Under the pieces are notes generated by a model that saw only the letters and a program-made list of their open reading frames with translations, did not search any database and was not told the origin of the DNA. Shown one piece after another: positions 48,416-60,700 of a DNA stretch of 64,000 nucleotides. Every line of letters begins with the position of its first letter. Position 1 is the stretch's first letter. Origin of the DNA: Panopea generosa (Eukaryota; Mollusca; Bivalvia; Adapedonta; Hiatellidae); contig CM055894.1 of the NCBI GenBank assembly GCA_029582155.1, positions 35,559,132 to 35,623,131 of the forward strand. Reading direction: 5' to 3'. A program made the translations under genes and the position numbers.

Positions 48416-48751
48416 ACCTGTGGTGTATGGACGCGAGAGCGTAAGCTTTTGCGTGTTTAATATTCCTGTGTTTATTAACATTCACGTAATGTCATGCACA
48501 GGCAAAGTTAACTATAATTCGCAATTAACAATATGAAACTGTATTGTAAAAATCTATATATGTTCTGCCCTGTGATAGTTTTAATCCTAACAACATACAT
48601 CATAATCTTATTTGTTTAACAGTTACAGTCTCTGTGGAGATAATACAATCATGTTTATGAACAATTTATTGTAGGATTGATGTCCCTTGTTAATAACACA
48701 AGTCTTTTACAATAAACTATAATAAGAAACTCTATATAGCACGATGTTGTT

Positions 48752-49010
48752 TCAGATGTGGTCAGTAAGTAAGTAAGGAAGGAAATAGAAGGAAGCAAAC
48801 AAGCAAGGAAGGTAAGTAGGCCAGGGCAGGTTATAGCAGGGCAGAGGATGCATGTATGCAGGCAGGCAGGCAGGCAGTTGAAGGCAGAAAATTAAGTAAG
48901 CAATCAAACAGGTAAATACGTAAGTAAGTAATCAAGCAGGTAAATAATTAGTAAGTGTGTAAATGAGTAAGCAAGTAAGAAAGAAAGTCAGTAAGTAAGT
49001 TAATAGTTTA
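48752..49010 (+). repeat. AAGT/GGAAG/GCAG low-complexity tract
   Basis: Purine-rich mix of TAAG, GGAA and (CAGG)n units; (GGCA)5 at about 48860. No gene. Confidence 0.85.
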
Positions 49011-50029
49011 TTATAGATTATTACAGTGATATGTTCATGACAGTAACATAATATATATATTACAAAATGATAACTAGTAAAGAACCCGGTCCAGTGGGCA
49101 TGAACGTCACTGTCAATCAATAGATTTGAAGCAATTTAGTTCAGATATCTTTGTAAAAAAAAAAAAAAACGGGTCTGATATTATTTAACGATTTTGATTA
49201 TTTTGTCAGAAAGCTAATACATGAGCAATTGAGGATCACTGTCGTTTGATTTTAAAATGGCCTATACTAGTATATGGACGTATTGATAGGCTTCTAGACT
49301 TTAAAGCTGTAAATTCGATCTGTAAATAGTGTTGGTATAAGCTTTCCGTTGAATAATTACAGCATGGACAATAGGCAGCATTCAAAATATATTTATTATA
49401 ACATTTCCTTTTAAGCACATACGTATTTATTTAATACTCTTTGTATATGTATATATACTGTATCAATGTAGTTCTGTAATATCTAAAATAAAATCGAACA
49501 TGTAATTGCCCTCAGTTTATTTACATTTTCAATTATATTATATTTCTGATGCCGGTGTAACATTAAATTTTGACCTTGTTGAAAAATTACCCCATAAGTC
49601 ACTTTTCAACAGATGAGTGATCATTTTTTAACATTGAAAACTGACCTCGACCGTTTTTAAATGACCCAACCACACGTGGAAAATTTACCTTTGTTAAAAT
49701 CTCATCACCAAGAGTTAGTAACTAACCGAATAATCAGCCGGACCACATTTCAACGTTGAAAACTTATATTAAAAAGATGGATTTTCTCGCAGATAAACAG
49801 AGTTAATTATAACCAGAAAATGTATGTATATACGATATATCAAGGAATTATACATGTACATTATATTATAGATCTACAAGTTTACTTTGACCAAGCGAGG
49901 CCACTGCCATACACACACCACCAACACAATTTGCAGAAGTGGTGGGGAACACTCTCATCTACGTCTTGGCTCATAGTACTGGGAGTAAAACTCAATTAAG
50001 AATCACTTTTTGATACATCTTATAATTTA
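49011..50029. other. Nothing recognised
   Basis: AT-rich; a 14-15 A run at about 49155. Loose GAAAACTGACC-like words at 49570-49760 without clear period. Confidence 0.5.
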
Positions 50030-50084
50030 GTCTTTACGTTTCTGATGTGTCTGCGTGTGTGTTTCCTTAATGGAGTACCATGTG

Positions 50085-50182
50085 TCTGCGGCATGAAACT
50101 CCAGAAAACTGTCTCAAGATCGTCACGATATGACTGAAACATTGTTGAAAGCGACGCTAAACACCATACAACAACAACAATT
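50085..50182 (+). mobile_element. SINE 3' tail
   Basis: CGATATGACTGAAACATTGT, TGAAAGCGACGCTAAACACC, then ACAACAACAACAA: the conserved 3' end and simple tail of a molluscan SINE. The head is not found. Confidence 0.55.
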
Positions 50183-50722
50183 GTCATAGCAAGGGTTTAT
50201 TCGTGACATCTGTTTAGCGACAGGGTAGATACTTGGATGAATCTTGATTTTCATCTATTCAATTCACCTTTTTAAGATTGCATCTACGCAATATATTGAT
50301 TTAAGTTATTAAATAATAATGTGGACAACAAAAGAAGAGACTTTGGGAGGTGATTTGAATAACCGTTTTGCCCTTCCTATATAATAGAAAGTATTACCCC
50401 ATTCCAGTCCAATGCAAATAACTTATGCAAAAAATTAGCAAATACAAAGTTCACCTGTACCAAGCAATATAATCCACGTACAAACTTATTGATTTTTATT
50501 CTCAATGGAAAGGCAACTTTGATTGGGTTCATACAATACCTAGCTCAAGTAAATACCCTTTAATATACTTTCAAACAAGGGCCATTGACTCGTACATGTT
50601 AACGTATAATAATGTATGTTAAAAGGATCGCTTTGAAGCAAAGTACACAAAGCCAAAATAAAAACAACAAACATCGAATTCGATTTTATTAATCTGTTGA
50701 AGAGTAAATATGCAACACCTCT
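50183..50722. other. Nothing recognised
   Basis: AT-rich, short frames only. Confidence 0.5.
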
Positions 50723-50750
50723 CCCCCCCCCCCCCCCCCCCCCCCCCCCC
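50723..50750 (+). repeat. Poly-C run, 28 bp
   Basis: Uninterrupted C tract after TGCAACACCTCT. The Gly-rich minus-strand frame is an artefact. Confidence 0.95.
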
Positions 50751-51249
50751 ACATTGAGTCTCAAATAGCCTACAGACATGTATACGGATTTAGGTAAAAC
50801 AAACTTAACGAGTTACATTTTTGTCAATGATATATTGTGCAGGAGATTATATGTGTTTTAAATCTTAAATAGCATGATTTATAATATTGGGGAGAAAAAA
50901 GCTCATGCAAATAAAATATAAACTAAATGAAACTGAAACAAATTAAATGTGCAATGTATCAGTTCCACAAGTATACTATAAACCATTTAACAATATAACA
51001 CTTTTATTTGTTTTATACAATGTGTAATTCTGTGCGAAGATTTAAGACTTCTATGAACAAATTACAGAGATGTTTATATTGTATTTAGGTTTTGAACACT
51101 ACATTATTGTCTCTTTAAGATATTTCATAATAATGTTTGACTTGCAATCTTAAGGTTACAATTCCTTATGTTTTTCTTAAAATGTATGAAGACACTTGAA
51201 TTGATATGGGTGCTATAAGTGGAACATGGAAAATGATCATGCAAACTTT

Positions 51250-52080
51250 GATCTCAGTTTGAGATCTTTTAAAGGCATCATAAAGTTTTGCTCCAATAAG
51301 CAGGATTGAATTGCAATAAGGGGTTAGGTGGGGTCCCAAAATAGTTAGAATTGGACATCTGTTAATCTACTCGCAAGTCGTATACAAATCTTCCTGATGA
51401 GTAGGGATTTACAAATTGTAAATTATGGAGCTAGGGTCCTGTAAGTGGTCTTAAAGTGTTATTAAGGAATTATGTATGATGATGGAAAAACTCATTTGCA
51501 CATTTATTTGTGCAAAAATAATATTTTATTTCAGATCAAAAGTATTGTCTAAATTAGTTTTAGTTCAACAGTGATCATTAAGTTTCCCAAAGGGACTAAG
51601 ATTTTCCCTATGCGTGGGGATTTTTTTTTCACAAGGCAAGGTATGAAGACTGTGGGGAAACGGACACTAACCATGGTCTCATACGTGTGTTCTATAATAC
51701 ATGTATGTTTAAGTATGTCATCTGAAGCAGTGTTTGTTCAAATCAAATTTTATTTGGTCCAAAGTGGAGGACTGAATCATAAGAAAAGACCAGATGATGC
51801 CCAAAAATGATTAAAATCGTGTAATTTCAACGATTTCGTTTACAAAAAGCGATCAGTCAACAATATTATACATTATTTAGTTATTATAACATCAGCATGA
51901 AATTAAATATTCTAAAAACAAATGGGGGTGGGTATTGTACTGGTGCTCTGTAAGGGAACATTTACATAAGAATACTATTGGAAAAGAGTATAGTTTCATC
52001 GTTGCCTACATTTGTACCAAATACATTGGTGTTTAAATTCTAAAATATTGTCTGATCATAGCAAATAAATGCAATAGTAG
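51250..52080 (+). mobile_element. Fragment related to the 19161-21530 repeat
   Basis: GCAATAAGGGGTTAGGTGGG, AATACTATTGGAAAAG and TTCAACAGTGATCATTAAG-type blocks follow the internal units of the 19.2-21.5 kb element. Neither terminus is present. Confidence 0.6.
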
Positions 52081-53695
52081 TTTTCGTGTTATGTCTACAC
52101 ATACATAATGCAAAGCATGCATGTCATAAAACAATTTTCAAGGAAACAAAAACTAAATACTCTATGATAAAGACATATTTTCAATCGGCAAAGAAGACAA
52201 ACAATAAAGCAAGCACACTTAATTGAACTTAAATAGTTTACAATATAAATTGTGTCATTATTTAATTAGTTGCCAGTTGCGACAACAGAAGTATGACATG
52301 ATTAAAATATTCAGAAAAAGACAATTCCGAGTAAACAAGTTCTTAATGAAGGAAAACAATAAACAAAATCAAATATAATGGGATTCATGAAATGTTTAAC
52401 AAAACCAACTACGAATAAAATAACTTTTTAAATAACATGTGTTTATTGTGGACTCTACTATTCAATTTTATTTCATAGATTAATATAATTGTTGTGGTGT
52501 TGCAGGCATATCCAATGATAAACATATTGAGTGACCCTCGAACACATATAATGAAGGGACATCATTGAGGAGACGCTTTTCGTTATCTTTGTCTTTATTA
52601 TCTTTCCTTAGACATTAGGTGGTAAAACATTTACTACATAGTATAGCTATTAATAATAGAGTGTTTAATATTCAATTGCAAATACTCAATACTTAATACA
52701 ATGATTGTCTCTCCTGATAAAAAATAACTTAGGATGTGTGTTAAAATAATCTAAACATTATAACTAAGCATATTTCTGTAATGTTTTGTATTAGAATTAA
52801 TGTTTTAATATAAAGACATGTACTTCTAAAACACTGATACATTGCCACTAGTTCTAAAAGTGCCGTGTTCCCACAGATAGTCTTCTGTTGGTATTATGCA
52901 GAAAAAAACATGGGGTGAACCGGTTGATTTTTTTCAATTTTGATGGTTTGATCGATGGTTTGATCGCAGACCTGCATTTTTGACAATTCTACCCATTTGC
53001 TGCAATGTATCACTGAACAACTTAAAACTGTTACAGATTTATAAAACTATTCCCAATGGCATTCAAGCGAAAATCATAAAATGTTTCAGTGTCCTCATTC
53101 ATATGCACTAAGAAATATGAAAATTGTATGCATTTTCATCAAAATAATACCAAATCTCTTTACACAGCTCTAATTTCTTGGGAATAAGAAATTTGCAACC
53201 GTCGTTTAAGGATAATTCTTAAGTGCGACCTATATTACATTGTGCCGACCATAACTGGAACTCGTTCTCTACAGTATTATAGTTTTCCTTATTCCTGTAA
53301 AAATATATGTCTGATTTTCTATTGTATTGTAGCAGATTTAAAGTATATATAATATTAAGACATTTTACATTCATAAGAATGTTTCAAAAGTTACAAAATC
53401 ATCAGTGCCCACTGTTATCACATTGTATGCTTAACAATCCATTGTGTACTCAAAACATTATGTTATTGGTTTCATTTCGTTGATTAATTATTTGGCTGCT
53501 TTTGGTCAGACAACACATCCTATACTGAGCTCCGTGTTATTAGACACATAATGAAGATCATACTGGCAAACATGTATAGTTGGCATGGAAGACAGACCAA
53601 AATGACATTCAAACGCCTAAAGCAGGCACCTGTTATATTCAGTGTGTATTAAAAATTTAAGTCTTAGATTTTTCATGATCCTCTAAATAGCTTAA
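52081..53695. other. Nothing recognised
   Basis: No coding frame, SINE or tandem repeat that I can support. Confidence 0.5.
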
Positions 53696-53699
53696 TATA

Positions 53700-53880
53700 C
53701 TAATTTAGTTTAGCTCAACTGCGAAATAAACTCAGAGCTTATATGAAATGGTCTTCTGTCCGTTCTATAGGTAGAACCATGCCAAATGTTTTTAAATGCC
53801 ATTTGGCCAAGCTGTGAATCGAATCTACGACCTTTAGTTACGCGGCTAACACTCTAACATCTATACTACCATTATTATCA
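53700..53880 (-). mobile_element. tRNA-derived SINE, family 2
   Basis: Minus strand: head TGGTAGTATAGATGTTAGAG, B-box-like GTAGATTCGATTCAC, body GGTTCTACCTATAGAACGGA, 3' end ATAAGCTCTGAGTTTATTTC, GCAGTTGAGCTA. Confidence 0.65.
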
Positions 53881-54884
53881 TTTTGTGAGCCTATAAAGAT
53901 GAAAATGAAAGTGACGCTTAGGTTGGACTAAAACAAATTTCCCCCTTAAAATTGTAATGAACTCCGTTGCTGAAAGTTGTTTTTGTTATGTTTGAATTCG
54001 TCTGCATATAGGTGAACTCACATGATCAATCAAAACACACTAGGAAGTCACGATAGCGACGTAAATGCGAACAGTTGTCCCTGTTATCTCAACAGGTAGA
54101 TCGATGTCATTATAAGTAGGGAAATCCCCGTTTGTGTTTTGTTAAATATAACGGTTGTGCGCTTTTATATAACAGATCATATGGCTGAATGGTTTCTTGC
54201 ATTAGCAAGGGTAATAATGTTATTTACGAAACTTTCATCTGTTAATTAATGTTGGAAGAACAATAAATCATCAATTATTGCACTTATTATGTACAATTCT
54301 ACAGCTGTATTTATCTTAGAACATACGCATTAGTTACTTGATAAAGTCTTAGATAATGGTTTGAACACGTCTAATTAGAAAATACAAAACTGGGTTATAA
54401 TCCTCGAAATACCAAAACCGTTTTATTTTGGCATTGTATCCTGCAAGCCACAAGTGAGTGATTTAGGGCCATCGCATAGTCTTCTTAAATCAATTATTGA
54501 TAGTTGTTCTTAAGAAAAAGGGTAACGCAAATTTTTAAATTATAACGCAAATAAATAAATATTTAAACAGAAACATGGTTACTTTTACTTGCTACCTTTT
54601 TTTATTACATCCTTTATTATTATTCGGTAGTAGTAAAGGCAAGCATTTTAACTAGAAGTTCTTATTTGTTATTGAATATAAAACAACGTTATATTACAAA
54701 CTATATAGTGTAATAAATAATTGATTTCATAAGCTCTAGGTAAAGATAACAAATACAACCAATACGAAAAGTGTCCCTCCATTACCTAGTTAGAGTTTTT
54801 ATTGATCTTGAGAATAAAAATCAATATGTTTTACACGGACTGTATTACATTGTACCGATTAACTTAAATTTTGCTTTTTGGGTA
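53881..54884. other. Nothing recognised
   Basis: AT-rich; no frames or repeats. Confidence 0.5.
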
Positions 54885-55060
54885 GGTCGCATAAGCGACC
54901 GAACCCCATATAATGGCGAGTTAAGAAATTGACTCTGGGCGCTGGCAAATTAAAACTTCACGATCACGTGTTAAAAACACGGCATTCGCCACATGGTGGT
55001 CGCCATTGTTTTTCTAAACAGTGCATCATGGGAATGTACAAACCGCTATTGATATTAAAA
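54885..55060 (+). promoter_or_regulatory. Promoter-like motif cluster
   Basis: Locally GC-richer block with a small inverted repeat GGTCGC-ATAA-GCGACC (54892-54907), CACGTG (54966-54971), a YY1-like GTCGCCATTGTTTT at about 55000 and CAGTGCATCATGGGAATGT at about 55019, close to the ZNF143/THAP11 motif (ACATTCCCATGATGCAC on the other strand). It could equally be part of a repeat. The 65-codon frame here is not recognised. Confidence 0.3.
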
Positions 55061-55214
55061 CCTAGTCATGTTCCGACCACTTTCCGGCTAAAAGAAAACT
55101 TCAAATGCAGTGTGTGTAATAATTGATTGTGACATTTTAATGCACTAACTGAGATCACGATTAAATTTTACTTTGTATATTTAATCAGGAAAAAAAAATA
55201 ATAATGCCTTAAAT

Positions 55215-55238
55215 CAAGGAATTTTCTAAAATTCCTTG
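55215..55238. repeat. Perfect 11-bp hairpin
   Basis: CAAGGAATTTT-CT-AAAATTCCTTG, with looser pairing (CTTAAAT) outside it. No function evident. Confidence 0.8.
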
Positions 55239-55997
55239 CTTAAATGAGGCCTTGAAACTTTTCTTTTTTGACAATGTATCGCCGTTTCTGACAGATTCCT
55301 AATATAGTTAATATAAATAATTTTCAAATAACGATGTATTTACTCAATTATTATAATATGCTGATGGAAATAATAAAAAAATTAAACAGCTACAGTATTT
55401 TCAGCACGTCATCAGAATCAGATATATCGCCGAATGCACAAGTTTTGGAAAAACAGTAATTTTTAACTGTTGTTTTTAAAAAATTATATATCCACAAATT
55501 AATTTAAAACATGGATACGAATTATTTTAAAATATATTATTATCACAGAAGGAAATTGTATAGCACATAGCAGTAAGTACGTTAGACAATATATAAGGTA
55601 AGTTTCTTGTTAAATATGCAAATGGCAATACATAATGATTGAGATCAGTACATTTAAAAGTAACCATCAGGCACAACTGCAGCCGGAAATTCGCTATGTC
55701 AGCCGGAACCTCGTCGAGATTTGGTATCATCCGTGTATTTAGTACCCTGTACAAGGAACTAAACTTACACATTCATTCACTTGAATTGCCACATCGTTTA
55801 TAAGACCTAACCATTGGATGCTTTTTAAAAGCAGCCAACTTGTTTAAAATAGTTATGTGCATTAGACTGGAATGGGGTTGAGTGAATAATGCGTTATATT
55901 GTATAAGTACACGCAACTATGAAAATAAATATATTCTATTCAAACGTACAACCTAGTGTCTTCCTTTGTTATCAAAAGTCTCAATCATTTTTTGTAA
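55239..55997. other. Nothing recognised
   Basis: AT-rich; no supportable feature. Confidence 0.5.
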
Positions 55998-56257
55998 CAG
56001 CCACAGATATTAACCACAATAACATTAGTATCGTCAACAACAACCGCAATAACAATAGTATCATCAATAGGAACAGCACAAACATCAGTAACAATACTAA
56101 TAGAAACAGCAGTAACAATATATCAATGAAAATCAAAAGATATTTTGTAACAACAAGGGTATCTAACTGTATAATGATACATTGTAGTCATTTAGCAGCA
56201 GTAACAGAAGTCTTGTCCACAGAAACAGCTGAAACGTGTGTTTCATTCTCAAACACA

Positions 56258-56345
56258 AAGGGGCGGTTGTGCAGTAGATAAAATGTTGGCCGATCACGCC
56301 AATACTCACGCGTTCGATATCCTGTTCAACTCAGTGGCATCTAAA
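56258..56345 (+). mobile_element. tRNA-like SINE head inside the minisatellite
   Basis: GGTTGTGCAGTAGATAAAAT then B-box-like CGCGTTCGATATCC. The body is not clear. Confidence 0.55.
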
Positions 56346-58319
56346 CTTACAACACTTAGTAGGATATAAACTTTAGCTGGATTCATACTTCACAAATTAG
56401 TAACGTTGACAGAAACAGCCTATATATCAGTAACATCAACTACAGTAACGGTAGTAACAGTAATATCATTAACAAGAATAGTAACAATAGTACCATCCAC
56501 AACAGTAACAGTAAAAGCAGTAACATCAGCAGTTACATTAATATAAACATCAGTAACAACATTATATTATCAACAGAAACAGTAGCAACATTGGTTGTAC
56601 CATCTACATAAATATCAGTAACTGTATAAACATGTACATAAACATCAGTTAGTAAAGTAACATCTACAGAAACAATAGCAACGGTAGTAACATAGACTGT
56701 AACGGTAATCCGAGGAATAAAAACAGCAGAAACGGAAGTAACGCGGATAGAAACACCAGTAACGTACTATCATGGACAGGACCAATAGTAACGGTGGTAA
56801 CATAGAAATAAACATAAGTTACTGTAGTAACATAGACATTTGTATTAGTAACGGTAATTACATGTACAGAAACAGCAGTAATAATAGTGACACTGACAGA
56901 AACAACAGTAACGGTAGTAACATGAACAGCAACAGCAGTAACGGTTTTAACACTGACAGAAACAGTAGTATTGGTTGTAAAACGGGACAGAAACAGCAGT
57001 GGTGGTAGTAACATGTACGTGTGACATTTACAGAAACAGCAGTGATGGTAGTATCACTGACAGAAACAGCAGTAATTGTAGTAACACTGACAGAAACAAC
57101 CATAACGATAGTAACATTAATAGCAACAGCAGTAGCGGTTATAACACTGACAGAAACATATCATAGACAGAAAAAACATTAATGTTAATACGATGGTCAG
57201 CACCAGAAGTAACGGTAGTACCATGAACAGAAACGGCAGAAACGACAGTATCACGACTGACCAGTAGTAACGGTAGTAGCATAGACAAAAACAGGCGTAA
57301 TCGTAGTATCATGGACAGACACAGCAGTAGCGGTAATATCATGGACATGACCAGTAGTATCGATATTTATATATACAGAAACAGCTGTAATGGTTATATC
57401 ATGGACACAAACAGCTGTAACGACACTCTTATGGACAGGGCCGGTTGTAACGGTAGTATCATTGACAGAACCAATAGTAATGGTAGTAGCATAGTATCAT
57501 GGACAGAATCAACATTACCAGAAGTACCATAAACAGAAACAGCAGTAACGGTAATACCATGGACATAAACAGCACTAACGGTAATAGCATGGACAGAAAC
57601 AACAATAACGATACTATCATAACCAGGAGTAACGGCAGCGACACAGACAGAAACACCAATGACGGTAGTAGCATGGCAACGATGTGTAGTAACGGTACTA
57701 TCATGGAAAAGACCAGTAGTGGTGGTAGTAACACTGACAGAAACACCAGTGACGGTAATATCATGGACAGAAACAGCAGTTACGATAGTATCACGGACGG
57801 ATCAGTTGTAACACTAGTAACATAGACTAAAAAAGAGTAACAGTAGTATAATGGGAAGACACAGCAGTAGCGAGAGTTTCATGGACCGGACTAGTAGTAA
57901 CGGTATTTACATAAACAGAAACATCTGTAATGGTTATATGATTGACACAAACAGCTCTTACAATACTATTATGGACAGGACAAGAGGTAACGGTACTGTC
58001 GTTGACTATCATGGACAAACACAGCAGTAATGATACTATCATGACCAGGAACAACGGTAGTGGCACTGACATAAACAAAAGTGACGATAGTAATATGGAA
58101 TTTTTATAGCAGTAACCGTAGTAACATCGACATAAACTTCATTTTCGGTAGCAACATGAACATAAGCATCAGTAACGGTAGAAACATGGACAGAATCAAT
58201 AGTAACTTTAGTAATATTGTAAAAAAACAGCAGTGGCGATTTTAATGTACCACACAATATTTATCAGGGAGGTGGGACGGTACTAATCAAATTACCATCA
58301 ACCAAAATGCGCTTGTCCC

Positions 58320-58530
58320 ATGTTTGTAAAGTAAAAAAAAAATATGATGTCCCACTGCAAACAATGAAAAAAAATTATGATGTCCCACTGCAAGCTTAAA
58401 AGCAAAAACATGATATCCCATTGCAAATAACAAAGATAAAACATTGCATCCCATGACGAACAATGAAAAAAACAGGATGTTCTATGGTATATAATGAAGA
58501 AAAAATATGATGTCCCATGGTGTTTCATGC
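58320..58530 (-). repeat. 33-bp minisatellite, 6 copies
   Basis: Unit TATGATGTCCCACTGCAAAC, AATGAAAAAAAA; starts near 58346, 58379, 58412, 58446, 58476 and 58509. Minus strand reads 11-residue repeats (LQWDIIFFFHC). Confidence 0.85.
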
Positions 58531-59258
58531 ATTAGACATAAATGTAAGCAAAAACATAAATGGTTAAAAGGTTTATTACTATGTCCATTTACATGATTTT
58601 TCATTATGACAGTACCTTGAGGCATCTTTCAAGGCCAGCTTACAACATATATAAATGCACAGACCAGCGGAATTGGAAACATCTTTACAACACAATAGTG
58701 TAAAATGGCTGACAAGACTATCAAGTGCTGACTCATGGACGCTTTTCCCAAGCAACAAGGGATAATACCAATTCACACTTTCTTTATGTATAGTACTTAT
58801 AGACACTAACTGCATAAGGTTGTAGCTGAATGGTAGAAACAAAGAAGTGAAGACCCCTCCCTATGTAAGATGCTAAAAAAACTATTAAAAACAATTAGTG
58901 TTGTCAGAAGACACCAGTGTTAAACTGTTGTGATGGCATGTTCAGACAGATTGAGATTAAAATAAAACTGTGAATTTTTAATACAGCCCTGGCATGGGAA
59001 GTGTCCTCAATCACAAAAGATTCCCATCTGCCCGACTGTGTGAATAGTATAGTTGAATGAACAGATTGTGTGGCCAAAATAGAAAACTGACACTCAGAAC
59101 ACCAATACCTGCAGAAAATAATTTGATGGCTATATTGACCATTTTGATTGTACCAATATAATGTAAAGTGTTATGCTATATTTATAAACTGCTACAATCT
59201 TTAAAAAAAACTAGTGGTTTTATCCTTATGCTTGTGCCAGTCAAGAATATTACTATGT
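58531..59258 (-). other. Non-satellite island, possibly coding-derived
   Basis: Less AT-rich than its surroundings. On the minus strand one frame (58579-58842) reads SESALD-like text: YYPLLLGKSVHESALDSLVS, HFTLLCCKDVSN, LALKDASRYCHNEKSC. A second frame (59135-58915) after TATTTTCTGCAG reads YWCSECQFSILATQS, GRWESFVIEDTSHARAVL. I recognise neither. It may be a piece of an unidentified transposon or of a gene. Confidence 0.35.
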
Positions 59259-59389
59259 TAACGGTAGTAGCATGTTCAGTAACAGCAGTGACGGTAGTAA
59301 CATTGACATTAACATCAGTTACAGTAGTAACATGGATATAAACAACAGAAACAGTAGTCACATGGACAGAGACAGTGGTGCGGTAGTTA

Positions 59390-59820
59390 CGTGTACATAA
59401 GCAGCAGCAACAGTAGTAACATGGATATAAACAATACCAACGGTAGGGACATGGACAGAGACAGAAGTGGCGGTAGTAATATTGACATAAACATCAGTAA
59501 CAGAAGTAACATGGAAATAAGCAGTAGAAACGGTAGAAGCAATGTCAGTAACAAAGTAATGGTTGTTACACTGACAGAAACAGTAGTAACGGTAGTAACA
59601 CTGACATAAACAGCAGTAATAGTAGTTATATGAATATAAACAACACGAACGGTAGTCACATAGACAGAGACAGAAGTGGCGGTAGTAACATGGAAATGAG
59701 CGGTAGTAACTGTAGAAACAATGTCAGTAACAAAATAATGTTTGTTACACTGACAGAAACAGTAGTAACGGTAGTAACACTGACAAAAACAGCAGTAGTA
59801 GTAGTTAAATGAATATAAAC
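59390..59820 (+). repeat. ~180-bp higher-order unit of the minisatellite
   Basis: AACAATGTCAGTAACAAA, a TTGTTACACTGACAGAAACA stretch and flanks repeat at 59545 and 59724, 179 bp apart, i.e. six 30-bp units with one base lost. Confidence 0.75.
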
Positions 59821-60039
59821 AACACCAACGGTAGTCACATAGACAGAGACATCAGTGGCGGTAGTAACGTGTACATAAACATCAGTTACGGTAGTAACAT
59901 TGCTATCGACATCAGTAACAGAAGTTGAATGGATATAAACAGTAGTAACGGTAGAACCAAGGTCAGTAACAACAGAAACAGCAGTTAAGTTAGTAACATT
60001 GTCATAAACAAAAGCAATGGTAGTCACATGGTCAGAGAC

Positions 60040-60700
60040 AGCATTGGCAGTAAAAACGTGTACATAAACAGCAGTTACGTTTATAATATTGACATATACA
60101 TCAGTAACAGAGGTAACATTGATATAAACAACAGTAACACTAGTCAAATGGACATAAACAATACCAAAGGTATTCACATGGATATAGTCAGCAGTCGCGG
60201 TAATAACGTGTACATAAACAGCAGTAACAGTAGTAACTTTGACATAAACATCAGTTACAGTATAAACATGAACATAAACAACACCAACGGTAGTCACATG
60301 GACAGACACAGCCGTGGCGGTAATAACGTGTACAAAAACAGCAGTAAAGTTAGTAAGTTTGACATAAACATCAGTAACTGTAGTAACATGGATATAAACA
60401 ACACCAACGGTAGTCACATGGACAGAGACAGCTGTGGCGGTAATAATATGTACATAAACAGCAGTAACGGTAGTAATATTGACATAAACATATATAACAG
60501 TAGTAACATGGACATAAACAACACCAACGGTAGTCACATGGACAGACACAGCAGTGGCGGTAATAACGTGTACATAAACAGCAGTAAAGGTAGTAACTTT
60601 AACATAAACATCAGTAACAGTAGTAACATGGACATAAACAACACCAACGTAGTCACATGGACAGAGATAGCAGTGGTGGCCATAACGTGTACATAAACAG
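60040..60700 (+). repeat. 120-bp higher-order unit of the minisatellite
   Basis: ACACCAACGGTAGTCACATG recurs at 60281, 60401 and 60521 and, with one base lost, at 60641: exactly 120 bp apart (four 30-bp variants in fixed order, including GGACAGA(G/C)ACAGC, GTGGCGGTAATAACGTGTAC and TTTGACATAAACATCAGT). Confidence 0.9.

Noticed and set aside
48180..48536. 118-codon plus-strand frame
   Set aside because: Runs through two SINE pieces; no protein homology expected.
50540..50779. Minus-strand frame with a Gly run
   Set aside because: The Gly run is the poly-C tract at 50723-50750.
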